From: Stomorhina lunata
Lineage: Eukaryota; Arthropoda; Insecta; Diptera; Rhiniidae
DNA: 64,000 nucleotides
Assembly: GCA_933228675.1 (NCBI GenBank)
Contig: OW121742.1
Location: 35,164,218 to 35,228,217 of the forward strand
Direction of reading: 5' to 3'
Shown: piece after piece, positions 37,184 through 48,126 of the stretch
Layout of the letters: the number at the start of each line of letters is the position of its first letter
How positions within the stretch are numbered: position 1 is the stretch's first letter
Notes under the pieces: generated by a model
Databases searched by the model: none
The model's input: only the letters and a program-made list of their open reading frames with translations
What the model was told of the DNA's origin: nothing
Made by a program: the position numbers and the translations under genes

Positions 37184-37200
37184 CTGAAAGCACACAAAAA
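37184..37200 (-). other. 3' splice site (acceptor) of the minus-strand exon
   Basis: On the minus strand, a T-rich stretch ending TTTTTGTGTGCTTTCAG directly precedes the first exon codon GTG. The polypyrimidine tract and CAG fit the metazoan acceptor consensus. A plausible branch region is the A-rich sequence about 30-40 bases upstream, but no single branch point can be assigned. Confidence 0.8.
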
Positions 37201-37600
37201 TAGAAATTATAGTTTTTTTTATTATGTGTATACTTAATGCTACATCAACTTGCAACTTTTGTTGCAAGTAGTGAAAATTAAAGCTTTAAAAAATAATGAT
37301 GATGAGTTTGAAAATGTGCGCTCTTTCTTCGCTTGAATTTTATTTGTTTAAACTTAATAAAAAAATTTACATTAAAATTTAGAAATTCGCTGGAAACAAT
37401 TGTTTTGAATCTAAAAAATAATGTAAAAGTATTGAAAATTGTACAAAAGGCGGCAACACGTAGAAAAGTGAGACATTAGGTTGAAATTATAGAAAGTGGA
37501 ACGAACTTTTAAGAAAAATTTTCTAAAACAAACAAAAACTAATTTTATTGGTGGAAAATTTTGAGTTAAAATTGAATTGGACAATTTTAAAGAACTGAGT
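37201..37600. other. Intron flank upstream of the exon, no feature seen
   Basis: AT-rich sequence without repeats or open frames between the acceptor site and satellite D. It is one of the few stretches near the exon free of satellite sequence. Confidence 0.5.
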
Positions 37601-40150
37601 TTTTCACATGAAGTACCTTTTAGAAAAAAAGGTACCTTTTGGAGTTTAGAACTAGGTTTTACAATAAAGAGCCTTTATACCATATAAAAAATTACTTTTT
37701 ATACTAAGGAATAATATTTTAGAGACAAGAAGTAAAAAAAGTACCTTCAGAAATAAACAAAAGTAAAAAAAAAATATTAAAGAATAAATAAATCCCTTTT
37801 GGAGTAAAGAAATATTTTTTGAATAAGTAACAACTTTTTGGAGAAAAAAGTACTTTTTTAAAGAAAGAAAGAAAGAAAGAAAGAACCTTTTAAAATAAAG
37901 AGATACTTTTTGGAAAAATAATATGTGAATAAAGAAAAATCGTTTATAGTAAAGAGATACTTTTTGAAAAATAAGTACTTTTTCGAGTAAAAAATATAAA
38001 AAAGTACCTTTTTTAGAAATAAGTCTTTCTTAAAAAGTACCTTTTTAAAAAAAGGTAACTTTTGAAATTTCGAAGTAGGTTTTACAATAAAAAGCCTTTA
38101 TAAAATAAAAAAGTACTTTTTGTGCTAAAGAAAAATATTTTAAAGACAAAAAGTAAAAAAGTACCTTTTGCAATAAAGAATAATAAATATTAATGAATAA
38201 ATAAATCCCTTTTCTAGTAAAGAAACATGTATTTAATAAGGAAGAACTTTTTTGAGTAGAATAGTACTTTTTGAATAAGGAAGAACATTTTGAAGTAAAA
38301 AAATAACGTTTTTGAATAAAGAAAAACCTCTTATAGTAAAGAAGTGCTTTTTGGAGTAAAAAAATAACTTTTTTGAATAAAGAGGTGCTTTTTGGAAAAT
38401 AAGTACTTTTTGCAGTAAAAAAAGGTAAAAAAGTACCTTTTGGAATAAAAAAAGTAAAAAAGTATCTTAAGGAATAAAAACAGGTAAAGAAAAACAGATA
38501 AAGAAGTACATTATGGAGTAAGAAAGGTATGAAGTACCTTTTGGAGTAAAGAAAGATAAAAAGTTCCATTTGGAGTAAAGAAAGATAGAAAGTACCTTTT
38601 GTAACAAGAAAAATAAAAAAGTAGCTTTTGGAGTAAAGAAAAATTAAGAAATACCTTTTGGAGTAAAGAAAGATTAAGAAGTACCTTTTAGAGTAAAGAC
38701 AGAAAAAGAAGTACCTTTTAGAGTATAGACAGAAAAAGAAGTACCTTTTGAAGTAAGAAAGAAGTATTTTTGGAGCAAAGAAAGATAAAGAAGTATCCTT
38801 TGAAGTAAAGAAATACAAAGAAGTAATTTTGGAGGAAAAAATTACAAATAAGTACCTTTATTAGTAAATACAGAAAAATAAAGTACCTTTTGCGATAAAA
38901 AAGACAAAAAAGTACCTTTTGGGATAAAGGAAGACAAAAAAGTACCTTTTGGAGTAAATAAGAAATAAATTAGTACCTTCTGGAGTAAAGAAAGACAAAA
39001 AAGTACCTTTTGGAGTAAATAAGAAATAAATAAGTACCTTTTGGAGTAAATAAAGATAAAGAAGTAACTTTTGAAGTAAAAAGAGGTAAAATAGTACCTT
39101 TTTAAGTAAAGAAAGATAAAGAATTACCTTTCGGATTAAGGAAAGTTAAAGAACCAAATCAAGTAAAGAAGGATAAAGAAGTAACTATTGAAGTAAAGAA
39201 AGACAAAAAAGTACCTTCTGAAGTAAAGAAAGGCAAAAAAGTACCTTTTGGAGTAAATAAGAAATAAATAGGTACCTTTTGGAGTAAAGAAAGATAAAGA
39301 AGTACCTTTTGGAGTAAAAAGAGGTAAAGAAGTACCTTTTGGAGGAAAGAAATATAAAGAAGTACCTTTCGGATTACAGAAAGATAAAGAAGAAAATAAA
39401 GTACCTTTTAGAAAAAATTAACTATTGAATTAAAAAAAATAAAGAAGTACTTTTTGGAGTAAATAAAGTAGCTTTTGGAATAAAGAAATATATAAAGGAC
39501 CTTTCGAAGTAAAGAAGGATAAAGAAGTACTTTTTGAATCAAAGAAAGCCAAAAAGTACCTTTTGGTGTAAAGAAAGATAAAGAAGTACCTTTTGGAGTA
39601 AATAAGAGATAAATAAGTACCTTTTGGAGTAAAGAAAGATAAAGAAGTACCTTTTGGAGTAAAGAAATATAAAGAAGTACCTTTCGGATTACAGAAAAAT
39701 AAAGAAGAAAATAAAGTACCTTATAGAAATAAAGGAACTTTTGGAGTAAAAGGCGATAAATAAGTACTTTTTGGAGTAAAGAAAGTTAAAGAAGTACTTT
39801 TTGATGTAATAAAGGATAAAAAAGTACCTTTTAGAGTAAAGGCGGAAAATAAGTACCTTTCGGAGTAAAGAAGGATAAATAAGTAACTTTTGAGTTAGGA
39901 AGGAACTAGCTTTTGAAGAAAGGACGGACAAAGAAGTATTTTTGTAAAGAAGTACTTTGGAGTAAAACAGAATCAAATAGTACCTTTTGAAGTAAAGACG
40001 GAAAAAATAAATACCTTTGGATTAAAGAGAGATAAATAAATAAATACCTTTGGATTAAAGAGGGATAAATAAATACCTTTTTGACTTAACAAGGGTAAAA
40101 AATAACTTTTGGAGTTAATATAATGATTATGAAGAACCTTTTGAATTAAA
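37601..40150 (+). repeat. Satellite D (30-bp purine-rich unit, GTACCTTTTGGAGTAAAG type)
   Basis: About 80 tandem units with a period of 30 bp (GTACC at 39556 and 39586, for example). The unit is GTACCTTTTGGAGTAAAG followed by AAAGATAAAGAA. It is diverged at the left edge (37601-38500) and more regular at 38500-39700. Several larger segments repeat: TTTCGGATTACAGAAA at 39368 and 39684, AGTAAATAAGA.ATAAAT at about 38955, 39015, 39255 and 39600. The + strand is purine-rich and the minus strand pyrimidine-rich, unlike the dyad-symmetric satellites A-C. Because 30 is a multiple of 3, long minus-strand ORFs (up to 257 codons at 38045-38818) are by-products. A (GAAA)n run sits at 37861-37884. Confidence 0.93.
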
Positions 40151-41010
40151 TATTTTTAAACTAAAAATTTTTCATTGACTAAAAATTTGTTACCAAGAAG
40201 TTATAGCTTTGAATTTAAGCAATTACCTTCTTTTAATATGGAGTAATCTTTTACACAATTTTTTTTTTTTCAGCCTAAACTAGTCACAACCCACATCTTT
40301 ATGTAATATTTTAGAGTCAAGTCTAGTCATTAGCGAAATGAGTAATAAAGAATTATGGGTTAGACAGCAGAATTCGCAGACTTAGGCTTAACTGAGGAAA
40401 ATTAACATCATCATCATCATTTTTAGCAGAAGAACAAAAAAACATAAACTGAATGTAAGATGAAATTATTACATAAACAGACGTTAACGCAAGAGACCAC
40501 GCATTTTTATTTTGTAAGACTGTCTATAAGATCATAAGTCCGTCTGTCTGCAATCTGTCTGTCTGTCTTTTCTTCCGTCTGTTTTTCTAGTGTCTTTCTC
40601 TATTTTCCTATGTCTGTCTTTAATAACTGCGTGTGTTTCTAGTTTTCGAATCTCAAATTTAGATTCATCTTTGGAACAGGCCTTTTATGTTAATGATGAC
40701 GATAATGATGATGATGCTGTGATGTTGGATATTGCTTTATCATTGTGTATGATTTCAGAATTTTATTGCAATTATCTTATTCCTTTTTTTATAATGATTT
40801 TTTTGGTTTGATCATTACAAAATTGTAAAATAATTGTTTAGTGTCTGATCAAGGCGTTTGATATTTATGTTTAAATGCGAGAGAGATGTAATCAAAATGG
40901 AAAAGGTCAAAGTTAAGGCAATTACTGTTATTAATATAAAAATTATAGCATAATTATAGGGAATTATTTTAAAAGAGACACAGTGGGCCAAATATAAAAA
41001 TTATGCATTT
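40151..41010. other. AT-rich sequence; microsatellite and CTGTCTG tract; no gene recognised
   Basis: Includes an (ATC)n run at 40405-40420 and a GTCCGTCTGTCTGCAATCTG/TCTGTCTGTC tract at about 40540-40585. The 73-codon + ORF at 40590-40811 starts in that tract and contains a Asp/Asn repeat (NDDDNDDDA), but has no recognisable domain or splice support. Confidence 0.5.
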
Positions 41011-41814
41011 TTATACCTTTCACCACCATAGGCGGAAAGGGTATTATAAGTTTGTGCTGATGTTTGTAACGCATAGAAATATTTGTCTTAGACCCACCTT
41101 TTAGTATACCAATAGACTTAGAATCACTTTCTGAGTTGATTTACCGATGTCCGTACGTCCGTCCGTCTGGCTGGCTGGACGGCTGGCTGGACCCCCATGT
41201 AAACCTTGTAATCAAACTACAGGTCGCAGTTCTAAAGATAATTTGATGAAATTTGGCACAGATAATTTTTTTGATAATGGGACCATGGCTATTGAAATTC
41301 GTCAAAATCGGTCCATTATTTTTGGTACCTCCCATAGGTCCCACTTCCCGGAATTGCTATATTGGCCACAAATATCAATTTCATGAAATTTAAAACAAAT
41401 ACTGCTTATGTAAACTTAAATCACTGTACCAAATTTCGTTGAAATCGGTCCACATTTGACCATAGCTCCCATACAACTCTTCTTTAAAAACGCACTAAAT
41501 GAGACAAAAAATCACTAAAACGCTCGTAAATCTAAAGATAATGAAAATTTTGAGTTTATTTTTTGCATACATAATTTTTGTAACAACTGTAATCAATTTG
41601 CCAAATTTCGAGATAATCGGTCCACATTTGACCATAGCTCTCATATAAGTCCAAATGACGGAAACAGGTTGAATATATAAGTTTTGAGAAAATGTTTGTA
41701 TGATGGCAAAATTTAGCAAATATTTGTCTTTATACAGGAAAAATAACACCTTTGACCTTAGTGGTGAAGGGTATCGTATGGTCGGCTTGACCGACTATAG
41801 CGCTTTCTTACTTG
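41011..41814 (+). mobile_element. Dispersed non-autonomous element, copy 1 (inverted copy at 62790-63504)
   Basis: About 800 bp, close to 90% identical by eye to the reverse complement of 62790-63504, with some extra sequence here. Start: TTATACCTTTCACCACCATAG, then GGAAAGGGTATTATAAG. Middle: CCTCCCATAGGTCCCACTTC, CGGTCCACATTTGACCATAG, AAAACGCACTAAATGAGA. End: GAAGGGTATCGTATGGTCGG, then CCGACTATAGCGCTTTC. No long terminal inverted repeats are visible and no protein is encoded; ORFs in the two copies are not conserved as proteins. The class is unassigned. A Helitron- or DINE-like origin, or a non-autonomous DNA element, are possibilities. Confidence 0.85.
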
Positions 41815-42335
41815 TTTTTTTTTTTAAATTATTGTTAATAAAAAAACAGACCTGTATTACTTTTGAACATAGAACCAAAGCTTCGAACAAAATTTTGATT
41901 AGAAACTACGTGCGATTTACTAGCCATTCGACAACAAATGGATATGAGTCCCAAATTCATTACAAAACATACAATAGGTATATTTAAAGAACAGTGAACC
42001 TACAGTTACCAATAAGCACCTTTACCTTTTCTTGTAAACGGACAAGTAACTCCAAAATAGACTTTTAAGCTCCATACCTAAGATTATGTGTTCTTCCAAT
42101 TTTGATCGGATATGAGTGGTATAATGAGATCAGATGAAATGAAGTATGTCTTGCACCAAAGACTGTATAGTATAAAGATGTTGGACTTCCATACATTGAT
42201 TTGCCGTATGGTCGTTTTGAAAAATCCCATAAAAAAGAGAGTATAACGCTTTTACTCTTATTCGGAAACAACTAACTATGAATAAAGTACAACTTTTCGG
42301 TATGAATAAAAGCATAAAGTCACCTGAAAGTTTGT
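41815..42335. other. AT-rich sequence; no gene recognised
   Basis: Overlapping ORFs of 68-95 codons on both strands (41700-42363) have no recognisable motif and partly lie in the adjacent element and the tandem repeat to the right. Confidence 0.45.
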
Positions 42336-43100
42336 ATAACCAGTTTCCGACAGATGGCGCCACTGGAAATTACTTAAAATTGATTGAATCGCAAAGTGTA
42401 CATTTAATCATGCTATGACCTTTAGCAAAGTTGCTGCTCATGAGTCGACGGAGGTTTCTACGTTGGTATAACTTATTTCCGACAGGTGGCACCACTGGAA
42501 ATTACTTGAGATGAATTAAATAGTAAACTATACATTTAATCATGCTATGATTTTTAGCAAAGTTGTTGCGCGAGATGGCGCCACTGGAAATTACTTAAAA
42601 TGAATTAAATCGTAAACTTTGCATTTGATCATGTAATGATCTTTAGTAAAGTTGCTGAGCATAGGCCGACGAAGGTTTCTAAGTTGGTATGACCGACAGA
42701 TGGCGCCACTGGAAATTACTCAAAATGAATTAAATCGTAAACTGTGCATTTGATCATGCTATGATCATTAGGAAAGTTGTTGCGCATGAGTCGACGGAGG
42801 TTTTTAAGTTGATATGACGAATTTTCGACAGATGGCTCGACTGAAAATTACTGAAAATTATTTAAACCTAAACTGTGAAGTTGTTGCGTATTAGCCCATG
42901 AAGGTTTCTAAATTAGTATGAACAATTTCCGACAGATGGCGCCACTAGAAATTACTCAAAATTATTTAAATCGTAAACTGTGCAATTGATCATTCTAAGA
43001 TCTTTAGCAATGTTGTTGCGCATGAGTCGACGAAGGTTTCTTAGTTGGTGCGATTAATTCCCGATAGATAGCGCCACTGAAAATTATTTAACTCATTTAA
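42336..43100 (+). repeat. ~132-bp tandem repeat, seven units, each with a CAGATGGCGCCAC-type core
   Basis: Cores lie at about 42353, 42485, 42573, 42699, 42831, 42934 and 43067. Spacing is 132, 88, 126, 132, 103 and 133 bp, the shorter ones reflecting internal deletions. Each unit reads CCGACAGATGGCGCCACTGG, then AAATTACTTAAAATGAATTA, ATCGTAAACTGTGCATTTGA, TCATGCTATGATCTTTAGCA, AAGTTGTTGCGCATGAGTCG and GAAGGTTTCTAAGTTGGTAT. Units are roughly 80-90% alike. The core contains CAGATGGCGC, which fits the YAGRKGGCRS portion of the CTCF consensus, so this could be a cluster of architectural-protein sites. That is inference only. Confidence 0.88.
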
Positions 43101-43118
43101 TCGCAAACTATGCCGGTT

Positions 43119-43190
43119 ATACCACGTTGAGGCCCTATGCTCCACTGGGAGTCAAGGATAACAGAAGAAGAAGAAGAAGAATACCACGTT
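43119..43190 (+). mobile_element. Ultra-short retroposon with target-site duplication, copy 1
   Basis: A 52-bp insert (43129-43180) begins GAGGCCCTATGCTCCACTGG, continues GAGTCAAGGATAAC and ends in an (AGA)n tail. It is flanked by ATACCACGTT at 43119-43128 and again at 43181-43190: a perfect 10-bp target-site duplication. The A-rich simple-repeat tail plus duplication is the mark of target-primed reverse transcription. The same core with its own different duplication occurs at 63640. Confidence 0.88.
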
Positions 43191-45270
43191 CAACACACGT
43201 TCTCTTATGGCGTCATTTACAGAAATTGACAATAATTTACATTTTTTTTGTTGGTGGAAAAATAGAATAGAAGTAAGTTTACAACTTCGAAACCAATGGG
43301 CGGATTTAAAAATTTTTTTATGCGTATATAGCAGAATTGTTGGGGAGCTTATGTTTTGAACCTGGAAAGCCTAGATTTTACTAGGGCGGCACAATCGCTC
43401 ATCAAAGAAGGGTACACCAGACTCATAAATCACTTAAAACGACATATAATTGTCTTTTCCCAACCGATTAGAAGAATCATACTATATACTACAAGTACAT
43501 AAGGTCAAGATCTACAAATAACATCGTGGCATGCATATCCTATCTCTTAAGGTTTTAAAGATACTTGACTTCAAAAATACAAATTTGAAATTTTCGTCAC
43601 ATACTACACCAATTTTTTACTAATATCTGATCTACATATATATAACCCGATTTTCTTAATTTTCTAAAAACAGAACAAAATTTTGAATGATTTACAAGCC
43701 AGAAGTATATATTAAGACTACTTCCCAACCTTTTCAATACCATCAATATTTTCCAGTCGCCAGAACGAATCTTTCTAAAATTCGCTACATGTGACAGCGC
43801 ATAGAACCTAAGGGTAAAAAATAAGTTAAAAAAAACTTATACTTAAATCCTTAAAATGGCTCTTCTGAAAAAAAAACGGGTTTTCCCATAGATCCCTTTC
43901 TATTTTGCGCGTCTTATATATAGTTTTTATATTACCGAGAATTGGGCGTAAACGATATAAATAACACACATGTAATCGGACTTATAGGTCCCGACAGACA
44001 CTTGGAACTCTTAACTCTTTGTGCAAATTCAGTTCCATTTCTCGGAAAACAAAAATATTCATGTTTTTTTTAATAATGCAAATCTTTCGCTTCTAGAAAT
44101 TGAACTCTAGCCTTAAAATACTTAAAACTGGGAAAAAATTATAACAAAATCAAAAGGATTTATCAAAAATTTCCCATTTAAATTTAATTTTCTTTTATAA
44201 TTTAAGAAATTAAAAAAAGATCCCATAATGTTCTAATTTTTCGCCCAAACACAAAATGAAAATTTTTAATATTAATACTCTATTTTCTTAAAATATTTGT
44301 TTATTTTTTGTAAATTTTCCTGAAAACTTAACAAAAAGAAAATCAGCTAAAGATTTTTCATACCTACTTAATGATGTTAAGCTATTTTAAGATATTTCTA
44401 TAACAATTTAATTCTATAACTTTTGCCTATTTCACTTCATTTACAATAAAATCTAGAGATGCCTCAAGATTTGCCAAATGTTTTCGAATTTCAAATCATT
44501 TTCGAAAACTAAGAAGAAAAAAAAAACATCTAAAAATTCTTTAGCAAAAAAGTGTGTGTTCATTTCTATTTTTTGTAATTTAGAAAAAAAAATATAGCTA
44601 AAACGAAATAATTGCGTGGTCTACGTAGCTTTTTCGAAAATGAAACACTTGTCTAATGTAAAGGAAAAATGAAAATGAAAAATTTTCTCAAAAAATTAAG
44701 AAAACTGCTAAAGTGAAAGAGGAAAATCAAGCAAATAAATGTAATCATTATAGCCCAAGAATGGACGGACTCAATCTTTGGCTGTTGGATTGCTCTGCTC
44801 CTCTTTTTGAGGTTCGTTGACTCATCATGACGAATTTTGTGCGTGAGTTTTTGCCTTTTATTTTTTCAACAAAAATTTAGAACGCGTATTTTTTTGTATA
44901 AAAAATAGAATTGTTTTTTTAAACAAAAAAATTTGTTCTGGTTGCTTTGTATTTAATTGATTTTTAGAAAGTCTTTTTTTTATATGAAACTCTTAGCAGA
45001 AAATGTAAAACTTTGATTAATTGACCTCGACATTGTTTAGAGAAAATGTAATCAGTTTTATAGTTTAGTTCATTTTTATTTTTAGATAGACATTCGGTTT
45101 TTTTCTGATAAGCTAATTAAAGTCCAATTTTAATAGAAAAAATTGGATGTCATTTATAGTCAAGGAAATAGAAAAAGGTACAGTTGATAGAAATTTTAGA
45201 AAACTTACACAAACTTTTATTCTTTGCCATAAAAGGCTTAAAAAAATATAAATATAAAAAAATCAATTTA
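43191..45270. other. AT-rich sequence, no feature seen
   Basis: About 2 kb with no tandem array, exon or RNA gene that I recognise. Composition is slightly less AT-rich up to about 44000, then strongly A/T-rich. Confidence 0.5.
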
Positions 45271-47480
45271 TATTAAATTTACCCTTAAAGGGAAATTTTT
45301 TGAACTTAGAGAAATTTGTAGATAGTTATGTATTTTGTACTAATTATTAAAAAATAAGTTTGAAAAACTTAAAAAAATCAAAAAGTTCATTTTAAATAAA
45401 ATTTCCCTTGGAGGGAAATTTTTTTAACTCAGGGAAATTTGTAGTTACTTATGTATTTTGTACTAATTTTTTAAAAATAAGTTAAAAAAAACTTTAAAAC
45501 ATCAAAAAATAACATTGTAATAAAATTTCCCTTAAAGGGAAATTTTTAAATTTAGACAAATTTTTAAAAAATTTGTTGAATTTTAACTATTGGTTATAAA
45601 CAAATCATAAAACACTAAAAGAAAATCATAAAATTCCTTCTGTATAAAATTTCCCTTAAAGGGAAATTTGTATAAACATGGGAAATTTAAAAATTTTTTG
45701 TTAAAATTCTCAAAATTACTAAATTTAATTTAAATTCCAGAATATAAGCTTTTACTAAAATTTCCCTTAAAGGGATTTTTTTTAAGATTCAGGAAATTTA
45801 TAAATTTCTTTCAGTTTTCAAATATTTGTCGTAGATAACTCACAAAACAATTCGTAGACGTAGAAAATTAGCTTAGAAAAAAATTTCCCTTAATGGGAAA
45901 TTCTTTAAATTCACTGAAATTATGAAAACCGTATCAGAATTTTATAAACTATTAAAGACATGATTCAAAATTGACAAAAAAAAATAAAAAATAAGCTTTG
46001 AATAAAATTTCCCCTATAAGCAAATTTTTCCCATAAAATTTTTTCCAGAAAATTTAACTAGATTTAAAATATTTGCTGTTGTAATTAATTTGTTTGTTAT
46101 AATTAAGCCACAAAATTTATTCAACTTTAAAAAAAATATATAAAATGTCCTTAAAGGGTAATTTTTTTAATTGGGGAAAAATTATAAAAAAAAATTACCC
46201 AGATTTTTATATTTGTAATTAGTAATGGAATTTATAGAAAATTCATTTGCGTTTCAATTTACCTTAAAGGCAAACATTTCAATACTGTGAAATTTTGAAA
46301 AAAAAAATTAGATTTCATCAATTTACATCAAATAAGTCCTAAAAACCCATAAACTTTAGTTTTAATCATTAAATGAAAAATTTCCTTATAAGGGAAATTT
46401 TCAAGAAATAGGAAGATTTCAAAAATTTTATAGAATTTTTATTATTAATTAAAAAGTAAGAAAGAAATCTTTTAAAAGAATAAAAAAAAACGATTTTAGC
46501 TAAAATTTCCCTTGAAGGGAAATTTTTTTCTCGACGGAGAAACTTATTGAATTTTTTTAAGACTTAATTTATTTCTGTAAATAAGTCAATAAAAGGTCTA
46601 AAATTTAAAAAAAATAGTTTTAAAAAAAATTTCCCCATAAGGGAAATTTATTCAACAAAGTAAAATTCAAAAAATTAAATTTTATCATTTAATTAAAATT
46701 AGAATGTTAACTGTTAAAGTTGACTCAAAATTTGATTTAAATAAAATTTCCCTTAAAGGGAAATTTTTTCATTGCAGGGAAATTTATAAAATTTTGTTAG
46801 ATTTCAGTTATTTGTTATAATTAAATGTTAAAAACTGCAAGAGTTTTAAAAAATTCTTACAAAATAAAATTTCCCTTAAGGGGAAATTATTTAAAACAAG
46901 GGAAATTTTAAAAAACAAGCCGAATTTATATTATTGCTTACAAATAAGTTACAAAATCATTAAAAAAAATTGTGTAATTCTAATTAAATAAAATTTCCCT
47001 TTATGGGAAATTTTTGTAAAGCAGGGAAATTTATATAATTCATTGAGAATTTTATTATTTAGAATATATAAGTTTTAAAAACTCATATGATTTCCGAAAA
47101 TTTCTTACAATAAAAATTTCCTTATAAGGAAAATTTTTCGATCGAGGGAATTTTTCAAAATTTTGTAAAATTATTATAACTTATTTCAAATTGGACAAAA
47201 TTACATTTCAAATTTCAAAAAATTCTTTCTAAATAAAATTTCCCTTAAAGGGAAATTTTTTATTTAAGGGTATTTTTAAGAAAAAGGCCAAATTTGTATG
47301 ACGTTATAACAATATTTTATAAAAACATATAAAAAAAAAAAAAAAAATATGAAATTTCCTGAAGGAAATTTTTTTTTAAACTAGTAAAATTGTTCAATAA
47401 AGATAAATTTTATGTAAATAAAATTTGATCATAATTAAAATTTCACGAGAATACAATTTAATCTATCAAGGAAATTTGTT
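45271..47480 (+). repeat. ~122-bp-period array with a conserved palindromic core TTTCCCTTAAAGGGAAA
   Basis: About 19 units. The palindrome centre lies at about 45286, 45410, 45534, 45658, 45769, 45892, 46016, 46153, 46265, 46390, 46514, 46638, 46754, 46879, 47001, 47126, 47247, 47362 and 47467. Most intervals are 121-125 bp. A second half-box, AGGGAAATTT, often follows about 20 bp after the core. Outside these boxes the units are so diverged that the tandem nature is hard to see. Mutations in the core are often compensated, for instance TTCCTTATAAGGAAA at 47126. Confidence 0.9.
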
Positions 47481-47631
47481 TAACCCAAATTCTACCAAAA
47501 ATTTTTAAAAATCCTTATAACAATTTCCCATAAAATTTTTTGTTGAAAAATTTATAATTTTAGAAAATTTTATTTATCAAAAAATAACAAAATTTTTGGG
47601 ATTTAAATATCATTCAAAAAGAACAACTATT

Positions 47632-48126
47632 CGCACTTGATCCCGGTCTAATACATTTATTTATTATTGTAATAGACAATTTATTCATACAATCCAAAAA
47701 ATGTTTCTGGGGACAACCAATTCCTTGACGCTTTTCTATGGTTGGTTAGGCCTTCACCTTTAGGAGGAGTATCCCTACTTTTAGACAGATCGAAAATCTC
47801 GCATTGTTATCTATTTTACAAACACAATCATTACGAATTATGTTTGTAAATCAAAGGTAAAAGTTCAGATTATCGACTGAACAAAATGCAAACACAAACA
47901 TTTTTCACTTTCTTCTTCTTCTTTCATTTCCCACATCTGAGCCTTTACCTTTAATTTGCAAAAATAATTCGTAATGATTGTGTTTGTAAAATAGGTAATA
48001 ATGCGAGGTTTTTGATCTTTCCAAAAGTAGGACTCTTCCTAAAGATAATGGCCTAAACAAGCATCGAAACGCGTCTAGGAATTGGTTGTCCAAAATAAAT
48101 GTAATAGACTTTGATCAAGTGCAAAT
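47632..48126. mobile_element. Small foldback/MITE with ends GCACTTGATC ... GATCAAGTGC
   Basis: The left arm 47632-47865 is an inverted complement of the right arm ending at about 48126. Landmarks are CTAATACATTTATTT against AAATAAATGTAATAGA, GGACAACCAATTCC against GGAATTGGTTGTCC, CCTACTTTTAGACAGATC, TTTACAAACACAATCATTAC, and CAAAGGTAAA against TTTACCTTT. It encodes no protein. Related pieces occur at 4045-4235 and 48465-48670, so this is a family. The 62-codon minus ORF inside (47905-48093) is not conserved in the other copies. Confidence 0.82.

Noticed and set aside
36903..37187. 94-codon + strand ORF opposite the exon
   Set aside because: It is the antisense shadow of the exon: poly-Q and poly-T codons read backwards give poly-C and poly-V. 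The minus strand has the splice sites.
36635..37267. Treating the whole 210-codon ORF as coding
   Set aside because: The parts beyond 36671 and 37183 are intron. Consensus donor and acceptor sites sit exactly at those points, and the extra residues are low-complexity translation of intron.
38045..38818. 257-codon minus-strand ORF
   Set aside because: It lies entirely in the 30-bp satellite D. The protein is a ten-residue repeat (KRYF..LYS type) produced by a period divisible by three, with no sign of selection on codons.
41141..41749. ORFs of 67-95 codons in the dispersed element
   Set aside because: The second copy at 62790-63504 has indels that break these frames, so they are not conserved as proteins.
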